NCBI RefSeq assembly: GCF_030656875.1
Contig: NZ_CP130943.1
Coordinates: 3,596,001-3,660,000 of the forward strand
From: Prescottella sp. R16
Lineage (GTDB): Bacteria; Actinomycetota; Actinomycetes; Mycobacteriales; Mycobacteriaceae
Reading direction: 5' to 3'
Length of the DNA stretch: 64,000 nucleotides
Position 1 is the stretch's first letter, and every line of letters starts with the position of its first letter. A program made the translations under genes and the position numbers. Of this stretch, positions 56,122 to 64,000 are shown piece by piece. The notes under the pieces were generated by a model. The model was not told where the DNA came from. It ran no database searches and worked only from the letters and a program-made list of their open reading frames with translations.

Positions 56122-59100
56122 CTAGTTCGCGAGATCGTCCACGGTCGCGGCCTCGTTCCGGGACAGGTTGATGCCCAGGTTCGCGGCGGCACGCTCGAGG
56201 TCCTCGTCGTCGCCGTCGGCCATCGCGATGGCGGCACCGTCCGACGACAGCACCTCCACGTTCAGGCACAGCGACTGGAGCTCCTTGAGGAGCACCTTGA
56301 AGGACTCCGGAATGCCCGGCTCGGGGATGTTCTCGCCCTTGACGATCGCCTCGTACACCTTCACGCGGCCGACCACGTCGTCCGACTTGATGGTGAGCAG
56401 CTCCTGCAGCGTGTAGGCAGCGCCGTACGCCTGCATCGCCCAGCACTCCATCTCACCGAAGCGCTGGCCACCGAACTGGGCCTTACCGCCGAGCGGCTGC
56501 TGGGTGATCATCGAGTACGGGCCGGTCGAACGCGCGTGGATCTTGTCGTCGACCAAGTGGTGCAGCTTGATGATGTACATGTAGCCGACCGACACCGGGT
56601 ACGGGAACGGCTCACCGGAGCGACCGTCGAACAACGTCGCCTTACCGTCCGACCCGACCATCCGCTCACCGTCACGGTTCGGCAGCGTCGAACCGAGCAG
56701 ACCCGTGAGCTCGTCCTCCTTGGCACCGTCGAACACCGGCGTCGCAATGTTCGAGTTCACCGGAGCGGACAGCATCTCCTCGGGCAGCGTCGCCGCCCAG
56801 TCCGGTCGGGTGCCGTCGGCCGCGATCTGCACGTTCCAACCGGCCTTGCCGATCCAGCCGAGATGCGTCTCGAGGACCTGACCGATGTTCATACGACGCG
56901 GAACACCGTGCGTGTTCAGGATGATGTCGACCGGGGTGCCGTCGGGCAGGAACGGCATGTCCTCCTGCGGGAGGATCTTGCCGATGACGCCCTTGTTGCC
57001 GTGGCGGCCGGCGAGCTTGTCGCCGTCCTGGATCTTGCGCTTCTGGGCAACGTAGACGCGGACCAGCTCGTTGACGCCCGGAGGCAGATCGTCGTCGTCC
57101 TCGCGCGAGAACACGCGGATACCGATGACCTTGCCGGACTCACCGTGCGGCACCTTCAGGGAGGTGTCGCGAACCTCGCGGGCCTTCTCACCGAAGATCG
57201 CGCGCAGCAGCCGCTCCTCCGGGGTCAGCTCCGTCTCGCCCTTCGGGGTGACCTTGCCGACCAGGATGTCGCCGTCGCGGACCTCGGCACCGATCCGGAT
57301 GATGCCACGCTCGTCGAGGTCGGCGAGGACCTCGTCGGAGACGTTCGGGATGTCCCGGGTGATCTCCTCGGCACCGAGCTTGGTGTCGCGGGCGTCGATC
57401 TCGTGCTCCTCGATGTGGATCGAGGTGAGCACGTCCTCCTCCACGAGGCGCTGCGACAGGATGATCGCGTCCTCGTAGTTGTGGCCCTCCCACGGCATGA
57501 TCGCCACGAGCAGGTTCTTGCCGAGCGCCATCTCACCGTTCTCGGTGCAGGGACCGTCGGCGAGGACCTGACCGGCCTCGACCCGCTGACCCTCGTCCAC
57601 GATCGGACGCTGGTTGGCGCACGTGCCCTGGTTCGAGCGGGCGAACTTGCGCAGACGGTACGTCTTGCGGCTCGCGTCGTCGGCCATGACGGTGACGTAG
57701 TCGGAGGAGACCTCCTCGACGACACCGCTCTTCTCGGTGACGATGACGTCGCCGGCGTCGACCGCGGCACGCAGCTCCATACCGGTACCGACCAGCGGAG
57801 CCTCGCTGCGGACCAGCGGCACCGCCTGACGCTGCATGTTCGCGCCCATGAGGGCACGGTTGGCATCGTCGTGCTCGAGGAACGGAATCATCGCGGTGGC
57901 GACGGAGACCATCTGGCGCGGCGAGACGTCGATGTAGTCGACCTCGGAAGCCGACACGAGCTCGGCGTCACCGCCCTTACGGCGGACCAGCACCCGGTCC
58001 TCGACGAAGTGACCGTTGACGTCGACAGCCGAGTTGGCCTGCGCGACGACGTACCGGTCCTCCTCGTCGGCGGTCAGGTAGTCGACCTGATCGGTGAGGG
58101 TGCCGGCCTCGACCTTGCGGTACGGGGTCTCGATGAAACCGAAGGGGTTCACGCGGGCGTACACCGACAGCGAACCGATCAGGCCGATGTTCGGGCCTTC
58201 CGGAGTCTCGATCGGGCACATGCGGCCGTAGTGCGACGGGTGCACGTCGCGCACCTCGAGGCCGGCACGCTCACGCGACAGACCACCCGGGCCCAGCGCC
58301 GAGAGACGACGCTTGTGCGTCAGACCCGACAGCGGGTTGTTCTGGTCCATGAACTGCGACAGCTGGGAGGTTCCGAAGAACTCCTTGATCGCGGCGACGA
58401 CCGGGCGGATGTTGATCAGGGTCTGCGGCGTGATCGCCTCGACGTCCTGAGTCGTCATACGCTCACGAACGACGCGCTCCATGCGGGACAGGCCCACACG
58501 GATCTGGTTCTGGATGAGCTCGCCCACGGTGCGCAGACGACGGTTGCCGAAGTGGTCGATGTCGTCGACCTCGACCGGAACCTCGACGCCGCCCGGAGCG
58601 GTCATCACGGTGTCACCCGCGTGCAGGCGAACCAGGTACTCGATCGTCGTGACGATGTCGTCCTCGGTGAGGGTGGACGCCTCGATCGGCAGGCCGGAGT
58701 TCAGGCCCAGCTTCTTGTTGATCTTGTAGCGGCCCACGCGAGCGAGGTCGTAGCGCTTGTCCTTGAAGAACAGGTTCTCCAGGAGGGTCTGCGCGCTCTC
58801 CTTGGTCGGCGGCTCGCCCGGACGCAGCTTGCGGTAGATGTCGAGCAGCGCCTCGTCGGTGCCGGCCGTCGGATCCTTCTCCAACGTCGACATCATGATC
58901 TCGGAGAATCCGAAACGCTCGGTGATCTGCTCGGTGGTCCAGCCCAGCGCCTTGAGCAGCACGGTGACCGGCTGACGACGCTTGCGGTCGATACGCACAC
59001 CGACGGTGTCCCGCTTGTCGACGTCGAACTCGAGCCACGCACCGCGGCCCGGGATCACCTTGACGCTGTGCAGCGTCTTCTCGGTGCTCTTGTCGATCGT

Positions 59101-59628
59101 GTCGTCGAAGTAGACACCCGGCGAACGGACCAGCTGCGACACCACGACACGCTCGGTGCCGTTGATGATGAAGGTGCCCTTGTCGGTCATCATCGGGAAG
59201 TCACCCATGAAGACCGTCTGGCTCTTGATCTCACCGGTGTTGTTGTTGATGAACTCCGCGGTGACGAACAGCGGCGCCGCGTACGTCATGTCCTTGTCTT
59301 TGCACTCGTCGACCGAGGCCTTGACCTCGTCGAAGCGAGGATCGGAGAAAGACAGGGACATCGAGCCCGAGAAATCCTCGATGGGAGAGAGCTCGGCCAG
59401 GACCTCGTCGAGACCACCCATGACCGCGCCGTCACCGCGTGCGGCCACGCGCTCGCGCCAGGCCTGTGAACCGACCAACCATTCGAACGAATCGGTCTGT
59501 AGATCGAGGAGCCCTGGGACCTCGAGGGGTTCGCGAATCTTCGCGAACGACACCCTTCGGGGGGCTCCGGGGATTCCGGCAACTGCCTTGGTCTGGCTAG
59601 AGACTGCCAAGATGCGTCCTTCCAGCAC
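56122..59628 (-). CDS. rpoB: RNA polymerase beta subunit
   Basis: A 1168-residue beta subunit with all conserved regions. The rifampicin region (about 58281-58380) reads [20 protein letters not shown] then [10 protein letters not shown], with Asp, His and Ser at the E. coli 516, 526 and 531 equivalents, so it is the susceptible form. The GTG at 59628 is used; the TTG at 59610 (LAVSSQ) follows GGAAGGA at good spacing and corresponds to the annotated M. tuberculosis start, so it may be the true one. A 384-base upstream region separates it from mce genes. Confidence 0.98.
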   Translation of the reverse strand: MLEGRILAVSSQTKAVAGIPGAPRRVSFAKIREPLEVPGLLDLQTDSFEWLVGSQAWRERVAARGDGAVMGGLDEVLAELSPIEDFSGSMSLSFSDPRFDEVKASVDECKDKDMTYAAPLFVTAEFINNNTGEIKSQTVFMGDFPMMTDKGTFIINGTERVVVSQLVRSPGVYFDDTIDKSTEKTLHSVKVIPGRGAWLEFDVDKRDTVGVRIDRKRRQPVTVLLKALGWTTEQITERFGFSEIMMSTLEKDPTAGTDEALLDIYRKLRPGEPPTKESAQTLLENLFFKDKRYDLARVGRYKINKKLGLNSGLPIEASTLTEDDIVTTIEYLVRLHAGDTVMTAPGGVEVPVEVDDIDHFGNRRLRTVGELIQNQIRVGLSRMERVVRERMTTQDVEAITPQTLINIRPVVAAIKEFFGTSQLSQFMDQNNPLSGLTHKRRLSALGPGGLSRERAGLEVRDVHPSHYGRMCPIETPEGPNIGLIGSLSVYARVNPFGFIETPYRKVEAGTLTDQVDYLTADEEDRYVVAQANSAVDVNGHFVEDRVLVRRKGGDAELVSASEVDYIDVSPRQMVSVATAMIPFLEHDDANRALMGANMQRQAVPLVRSEAPLVGTGMELRAAVDAGDVIVTEKSGVVEEVSSDYVTVMADDASRKTYRLRKFARSNQGTCANQRPIVDEGQRVEAGQVLADGPCTENGEMALGKNLLVAIMPWEGHNYEDAIILSQRLVEEDVLTSIHIEEHEIDARDTKLGAEEITRDIPNVSDEVLADLDERGIIRIGAEVRDGDILVGKVTPKGETELTPEERLLRAIFGEKAREVRDTSLKVPHGESGKVIGIRVFSREDDDDLPPGVNELVRVYVAQKRKIQDGDKLAGRHGNKGVIGKILPQEDMPFLPDGTPVDIILNTHGVPRRMNIGQVLETHLGWIGKAGWNVQIAADGTRPDWAATLPEEMLSAPVNSNIATPVFDGAKEDELTGLLGSTLPNRDGERMVGSDGKATLFDGRSGEPFPYPVSVGYMYIIKLHHLVDDKIHARSTGPYSMITQQPLGGKAQFGGQRFGEMECWAMQAYGAAYTLQELLTIKSDDVVGRVKVYEAIVKGENIPEPGIPESFKVLLKELQSLCLNVEVLSSDGAAIAMADGDDEDLERAAANLGINLSRNEAATVDDLAN

Positions 59629-60012
59629 CTCACGCGGGCCGCTCTTGCAGGTGCGACCGCCGCTGTATCTGCTTCTTCATGTGGGGCGAATTCGCTGGTT
59701 ACAACCCGAACGAATCCTCGCCACAGGAGCAGGAAGCGAATCACTTCACCGCAGTGAGGTCGAGAGGTGGACAGGAGGCAGCCAGCGCAACGTCCAAAAT
59801 TACACCCAATCTCGAGAGATGTCGAGTCGGGTCACGGAAAAGACACCCCCAACGGGTGCTGCGCGCGGAGTTCCGCGCGAATGTTCACGGATAGAGTGAC
59901 GCGTGATCATCGCTCCGTCAAGCCAGGATCCCGAGATTCGGCATCGAACCCGATCCGGAGCGATCCGCACACCGGGCGACAGGAGGCGCTGACCGACCTG
60001 TCACACACCCGG
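59629..60012. other. 384-base region upstream of rpoB
   Basis: Contains the likely rpoB promoter near 59797-59825, leaving a leader of nearly 200 bases, and an ATCGCTCCG/CGGAGCGAT pairing (59909-59964, long loop) that may end the mce operon. No coding frame is convincing. Confidence 0.55.
59797..59825 (-). promoter_or_regulatory. Candidate rpoB promoter
   Basis: Minus-strand TCGACA (-35, 59820-59825) with TAATTT at 17 bases (59797-59802) or TGTAAT at 15 bases (59799-59804). A housekeeping-sigma type promoter; other promoters nearer the gene are possible. Confidence 0.45.
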
Positions 60013-60792
60013 CTACTGATCCGCGATATCAGACAATAGCCACACACCGTCCACTTTTTCCATCTGGACGATCAACGGCCCCGACGCACTGTCCTGTGCG
60101 GCACCGTTCGACTCCGCACTCACCGTCATGTTCACGATCAACTCGGCACGGTCCCCGTCGAGCACCTTCACTCCGATGTCGCTCAACTGGACCGTCGTGC
60201 TCGTCCCCATCTGCTTCACCGCCGACACCGTCGGATCGACGGTCTTGTCGAACTCCGTCCGCATCGACTCCGTCAGCACCGCCCGCGCCCGATCCGGGTA
60301 CTGGTCGATCGAATCCGGTGCATACGCGTACAGCGTCTCCAACGCACCCCGGACCGCCTCGGTGACCTGCGACGTTCCCGCCACGTCCACGTAGGCGGTG
60401 TTACTCACCTGCGCACCCGGACGCAACGCCGCCACCCCCGCGAACCCGGCCAGCACCACCGCCGCCGCCCCCGTCACCGCGACCAGCTTCCAGCTCGACC
60501 GGAACCGGGCCGGCGGCGAATCCACCGACCCGAGCGCGGCCTGTTCACCGGTCGGGGCCGGCGACGCCACGGCGGCCGCCTCCTTCACGAGGGACGGCGT
60601 CTCCGCGGGGACCGGTGTCTCGGCAGGAACCGACGTCTCTGTGGGGGGCCGGACCTCGGCCGCGGTCGGCGCCGCCACCGTCTCCCCCGCTGCCGCGGAC
60701 ACGGTCTCCGCCACCGGACGGGCCGCGGAACCGGCGATCTTCGGACGCCGCGGCGACGCGCCCGGCCTGGTGGTACGACGAATCGGGGGCAC
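60013..60792 (-). CDS. Mce-associated membrane protein
   Basis: A 259-residue single-pass protein. The first 95 residues are Pro/Ala/Glu-rich and cytosolic, one helix follows (LVAVTGAAAVVLAGFAGVAAL, about 99-120), and the C-terminal 130 residues form a VirB8/Tim44-like extracytoplasmic domain ending VWLLSDIADQ. Such proteins accompany and stabilise Mce transport complexes. GTG 8 bases after AAGGAG. Last gene of the mce run before rpoB. Confidence 0.78.
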   Translation of the reverse strand: MPPIRRTTRPGASPRRPKIAGSAARPVAETVSAAAGETVAAPTAAEVRPPTETSVPAETPVPAETPSLVKEAAAVASPAPTGEQAALGSVDSPPARFRSSWKLVAVTGAAAVVLAGFAGVAALRPGAQVSNTAYVDVAGTSQVTEAVRGALETLYAYAPDSIDQYPDRARAVLTESMRTEFDKTVDPTVSAVKQMGTSTTVQLSDIGVKVLDGDRAELIVNMTVSAESNGAAQDSASGPLIVQMEKVDGVWLLSDIADQ

Positions 60793-60821
60793 TGCACATA
60801 CTCCTTCGAAAACTGTCGCCG

Positions 60822-61466
60822 CTACCGGCCGCCGGCATCGGGCGCCGGAGCATCGGTCGCGGCGTCGGCGTCGGTGTTCGACTCCGGTGCGGGCGCGGGC
60901 GCCGGGGTCTCGTCGAGCACCGACGCGTTGCCCAGGTTCACCGACTGCGACGCCCGCCAGACGCCGTCGTCGCCCTCGACCATCGTCAGCCGCATCGTCA
61001 CCCGCACCTTGCGCGACGACTCGTCCGGCCACGTGGTGGTCGTCGCGAGAACGACGAGCGCGTCGGCGGTGCCGTCGTCGGTGTCGAGCGACGTCAGCGT
61101 CGCCCCGATCACCTCCGCGGTGCTGCGGGCCCCGGTCTGCCGGGTCTGCTGGGTGAGCTGGTCCCGCGTCGACGACAGATCCTCGGTCAGGTCACCGGTG
61201 ATCGACGACTCGATGTTCGCGAACGACTCGTCCAGATTTTCGGCATCGAACGAGTTCAGGTTGACCGCCGCCTGCCGGGCATCCGACAGTGCCGACTCCC
61301 GGGCGTCCGCGCGGGGTTTCTCCACGATCGCGGCACGCCCCCAGCCGACACCGAACACCACCGCCGCCACCAACGCGGCGAGGAGCAGCACGGCCGTCAC
61401 GGCGGTTGTCGCGACGAGAACCTTGTTGTTCTCGGCCGCATCGTTCTTCGTCGTGGTGTCCGTCAC
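60822..61466 (-). CDS. Mce-associated membrane protein
   Basis: A 214-residue single-pass protein with a short cytosolic head, a helix (VLVATTAVTAVLLLAALVAAVVFGVGW, about 16-42) and a VirB8-like outer domain (NLNSFDAENLDESFANIESSITGDLTEDL; VRVTMRLTMVEGDDGVWRASQSV). The tail is Pro/Ala/Asp-rich. Mce-associated proteins of this type follow mceF in most mycobacterial mce operons. GTG start; 41 bases after mceF. Confidence 0.82.
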   Translation of the reverse strand: MTDTTTKNDAAENNKVLVATTAVTAVLLLAALVAAVVFGVGWGRAAIVEKPRADARESALSDARQAAVNLNSFDAENLDESFANIESSITGDLTEDLSSTRDQLTQQTRQTGARSTAEVIGATLTSLDTDDGTADALVVLATTTTWPDESSRKVRVTMRLTMVEGDDGVWRASQSVNLGNASVLDETPAPAPAPESNTDADAATDAPAPDAGGR

Positions 61467-61507
61467 ACGGCAACCTTACTCTCAGGTAACGAGGGGATAC
61501 CGAAACG

Positions 61508-62758
61508 CTACCGGACCGGCGTGACACCCATGAGGGTCGCGAGCTGGGTCGCGATCGGATTCAGGTTCAGTTTGTCCGGATCGACCTTCGGTGTGCTGTC
61601 CCACGGCTGCGGCACCTCCGGATCGGCGTAGACGATCCGCTCGGCGCTGCGCACACCCGTCGGATTGCCCTGCTCGACCGCGCATCGCACGTTCGTGTTG
61701 AACGGGAAGCTGTCGACCGTGTCGTCGAAGTTCGGGTTCTGCGCCTTCATCTGTTCGAGGATCTCGTACGTGCCCTCGTAACCCTTCGTGCACGGCGGCG
61801 GATTGTTCGTCTCGAGTACCAGCCCGAAGTGGATCGTGCCGTCCCCCGGCGCCACCGCCGACGCACCGGCCGACAGAGCCGGCAGGAACTGCAGGAACGG
61901 CTGCAACGCGATGGCCCGCGGGCCGATCGTCTTCAGCGTCGTCGCCAGATTCGTCAGATCCGTGGTGAGCGCCGCACCGCTGTCGGCGACGAGTCGGCCG
62001 ACCGTGTCGGTCGCGTCCTTACCGGTGCCGATCAGCCGGCGCACGTCCGGATCACTCGACTTCAACTGCGCGGCCACCTGCAGCAGCCCGTCGCTGAACT
62101 CCCGGATCGCACCCGACTGCTCGGCCTGCGTGTCGAGCGCGGTGCGACCGTCGGAAATCAGCGTCAGCGTCTGCGGCAGCGCCTCCGTCGCCGTCTCGGT
62201 GAACCGGCCGAGCGAATCCACCAGGATCTGCAGATCCTCGCCCTTGCCGCTGAACGCCTTGCCCAGTTCCACGACCGTCGTGTGCAGGGCATCCACCGGA
62301 ACCGACCGGGACAGCTTGTCGATACTGCCGATCAGGTCCTCGACCGGGATCGGCGTCGCCGTGTTCGGTTCCGTGATCACCGAACCGTCGTGCAGGAACG
62401 GGCCCTCGTCGGTGTCGGGCTGCAGATCGACGTACTGTTCACCGATCGCCGACCGGTTCGCCACGACAGCCCGCGCGGACGCCGGAATCTGTGGGGCACC
62501 GTTGTCGATCATCAACGCCACCGACACCCCGTCCGCGGTGAGCGCCAGATCCCCGACCCGGCCGACCGGGACTCCCCGATACGTCACCTCGGCATTGGTG
62601 AAGATGCCGCCGGAATGCGCGAGCTGCACATCCACCCGGTACTCCCCGAACCCCAGCAACGAATCGAGTCGCACATACTTGGCGCCGACGTAGCCGATAC
62701 CCAGCACCGCCACGACGATGAACGCCACCAACTGCCATCTGGCCAGCCGCGAGACCAC
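61508..62758 (-). CDS. mceF: MceF-type Mce-family protein
   Basis: A 416-residue Mce protein. An N-terminal membrane helix (LVAFIVVAVLGIGYVGAKYV) is followed by the MCE domain (EYRVDVQLAHSGGIFTNAEVTYRGVPVGRV) and a long helical region that would form part of the lipid-conducting tube. The last of the six Mce subunits normally lacks a lipobox, as here. The GTG shares a base with the mceE stop (TAGTG). Substrate (sterol, mycolate, other lipid) cannot be read from this end of the operon. Confidence 0.9.
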   Translation of the reverse strand: MVSRLARWQLVAFIVVAVLGIGYVGAKYVRLDSLLGFGEYRVDVQLAHSGGIFTNAEVTYRGVPVGRVGDLALTADGVSVALMIDNGAPQIPASARAVVANRSAIGEQYVDLQPDTDEGPFLHDGSVITEPNTATPIPVEDLIGSIDKLSRSVPVDALHTTVVELGKAFSGKGEDLQILVDSLGRFTETATEALPQTLTLISDGRTALDTQAEQSGAIREFSDGLLQVAAQLKSSDPDVRRLIGTGKDATDTVGRLVADSGAALTTDLTNLATTLKTIGPRAIALQPFLQFLPALSAGASAVAPGDGTIHFGLVLETNNPPPCTKGYEGTYEILEQMKAQNPNFDDTVDSFPFNTNVRCAVEQGNPTGVRSAERIVYADPEVPQPWDSTPKVDPDKLNLNPIATQLATLMGVTPVR

Positions 62759-64000
62759 TACTCACCCACCCCCAGCTGGTTCAGGAACGCGTCGAACGGA
62801 TTACGCGGCGCGTTCCCCGGTTTCGCGGCCGCGGCCGCGGCCGTCCCCGGCTCGGGCACCGGATTCGGCACGATCGGCGGCAACGGCAGCAGCGACACCG
62901 TCGGCCAGCCCGGCCGCGGACCGTTGCCGTTGTAGTACGGGTTGCTCGGGTTCACCGGAACCGGTGGACCGTACTTCGGCGGCAGGTACACCGGATCCGG
63001 CTCGCCCACACCCAGGTTCGACAGGGTGTCACCGATCTGCAGGTCGATCGACAGGAACACGTTGGCCTGGCCGCCGTGGATCGACGGGATGATCGAGTCC
63101 GGGAACGGGAACGTCGGCACGATCGGCAGCGACGTGATGATGTCCGGTGTCGCCTCACCCAACTGCTGCAGCGTGGGTCGCAGTGCCCGCAGATCCGCGA
63201 TCAGATCGTCCTTCGAACGATTGATCACATCGGATCCGACCTGGCCCAGACGATCCACCTGGGCGAGCATCTCGACCAGCTGCGGCCGCTGCTCGGACAG
63301 GATCTGCACGCCCTGCGGCAGCTCGTCGAGGATCTTCTCGAGCTTGCCCGTCTGATCCGCCACGCGGCTGCTGAGCGTGTCGAGGCCGTCGAGTGCCCGC
63401 GTGATCGAATTCCGCTGCTCCTCGAGACCGGCGATGAGCGTGTTCGCCTGTTCGAGGAGGCTCCGCACCTTCGTCTCGCGGCCGTCGAGCGCCTTCTCGA
63501 GTTCCGAGACGATCGGCTGCAACTGCGCGACACCGCCGCCGTTGAGCAGCAACGACATCGCACCGAGCACCTGCTCGATGTCGGTGGCGTGCCGGGTGCG
63601 TTCCACCGGAATGGTCGTCCCGCTCGTCAGCCGCTCCGACGACGGATTCTGTTCGGGCGCCGAGATCGCGATGAACTTCTCACCCAACAGATTCGACTGC
63701 TGTACCTCCGCCGTCGCGTTCGCCGGCAGATCCACCGAACTGTTCACCAGCGTGTCCACCTGCGCGGTCCATCCGTCCGGGCCCACCTCGATCTTCTCGA
63801 CCCGGCCGACCGGCACGCCGTCGACCTTGACGGTCGACTGCGGCACCAGGTCGAGGACGTCGTCGAACTGGATCGACACGTGCATCGGATCGCCGCCGAT
63901 GTCGGCGCCGCCCGGCAACGGGATCGAATAGATGCCGCCCGACCCGCACGCGCTCACCGTCACCGCTACCGCGCACACGCCGGCGGCCACCGCCGCCGAC
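62758..64000 (-). CDS. mceE: MceE-type Mce-family lipoprotein (5' end outside window)
   Basis: Partial at the window end: the start lies beyond base 64000, because the signal peptide continues upstream of the first visible start codon. A lipobox VTVSAC precedes the MCE domain (MHVSIQFDDVLDLVPQSTVKVDGVPVGRVEKIEV), then helical repeats and a Pro/Gly-rich tail. MceE is typically the only lipoprotein among the six Mce subunits. Together with the next gene it shows the operon runs leftward toward rpoB. Confidence 0.9.
   Translation of the reverse strand, partial: SAAVAAGVCAVAVTVSACGSGGIYSIPLPGGADIGGDPMHVSIQFDDVLDLVPQSTVKVDGVPVGRVEKIEVGPDGWTAQVDTLVNSSVDLPANATAEVQQSNLLGEKFIAISAPEQNPSSERLTSGTTIPVERTRHATDIEQVLGAMSLLLNGGGVAQLQPIVSELEKALDGRETKVRSLLEQANTLIAGLEEQRNSITRALDGLDTLSSRVADQTGKLEKILDELPQGVQILSEQRPQLVEMLAQVDRLGQVGSDVINRSKDDLIADLRALRPTLQQLGEATPDIITSLPIVPTFPFPDSIIPSIHGGQANVFLSIDLQIGDTLSNLGVGEPDPVYLPPKYGPPVPVNPSNPYYNGNGPRPGWPTVSLLPLPPIVPNPVPEPGTAAAAAAKPGNAPRNPFDAFLNQLGVGE

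Overview
This is chromosomal DNA of a high-GC, mycolate-containing actinomycete, most likely Rhodococcus or a close relative (inference). Support comes from Mce proteins, a complete mycofactocin locus, KshB behind a KstR-type operator, an echA7-fadE12-accA2-accD2-fadE13 type operon, and the order rpoB-rpoC ... rpsL-rpsG-fusA-tuf ... mftR/mftA, which I recall as the arrangement in Mycobacterium tuberculosis. I saw no transposase, prophage, CRISPR array, tRNA or rRNA.

Layout. 1-3.0 kb: mftG (cut by the window edge), mftF and mftE. 3.2-6.3 kb: a protein tyrosine phosphatase and a HelD/HelR-type RNA polymerase-associated helicase with a rifamycin-associated element (RAE) in its leader; these two separate mftEFG from the rest of the locus. 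6.3-15.6 kb: two Fe-S/FAD Old Yellow Enzyme-type oxidoreductases flanking a mycofactocin-coupled SDR, then mftD, mftC, mftB, mftA and, divergent, mftR-mftM. 15.7-20.1 kb: kshB, an SPW-repeat membrane protein with a TetR regulator, a glutamate-racemase-like protein, and a flavin ferredoxin reductase; kshB and the reductase each have a KstR-type palindrome upstream. 20.2-22.6 kb: a five-gene Asp23/Gls24 and AmaP-like envelope cluster. 22.7-24.0 kb: SnoaL-like protein and LysR regulator. 24.1-28.5 kb: the str operon (rpsL, rpsG, fusA, tuf).

28.8-39.1 kb: TetR regulator, a 45-residue peptide gene with a very strong terminator, then a seven-gene acyl-CoA degradation operon (DinB-like, AtuA-like, two acyl-CoA dehydrogenases, biotin-dependent carboxylase alpha and beta, enoyl-CoA hydratase). 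39.3-44.4 kb: a cobalamin riboswitch controlling a lipoprotein binding protein, FecCD-type permease, an ATPase fused to a FhuF-like Fe-S domain, and an unassigned 185-residue protein. 44.5-51.9 kb: MerR regulator with a membrane protein, a small secreted protein, MarR plus EmrB/QacA exporter, a quinone oxidoreductase, a ferredoxin/ferredoxin-NADP reductase fusion and a small membrane protein. 52.0-59.6 kb: rpoC and rpoB. 60.0-64.0 kb: distal end of a mce operon.

How parts fit. The mft genes make and use a peptide-derived redox cofactor for the nearby nicotinoprotein dehydrogenase. KstR sites tie kshB and the ferredoxin reductase to sterol catabolism, and Mce systems import sterols or lipids. 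The RAE-helR unit is expected to protect the RNA polymerase encoded 50 kb away, whose rifampicin region is wild type. The points most worth follow-up are the RAE-HelR insertion inside the mycofactocin locus, the B12-controlled ATPase-FhuF fusion, and a 59-nt intergenic hairpin present at two loci. Start codons were chosen from ribosome-binding sites, start-stop overlaps and family alignment from memory; no search was run.
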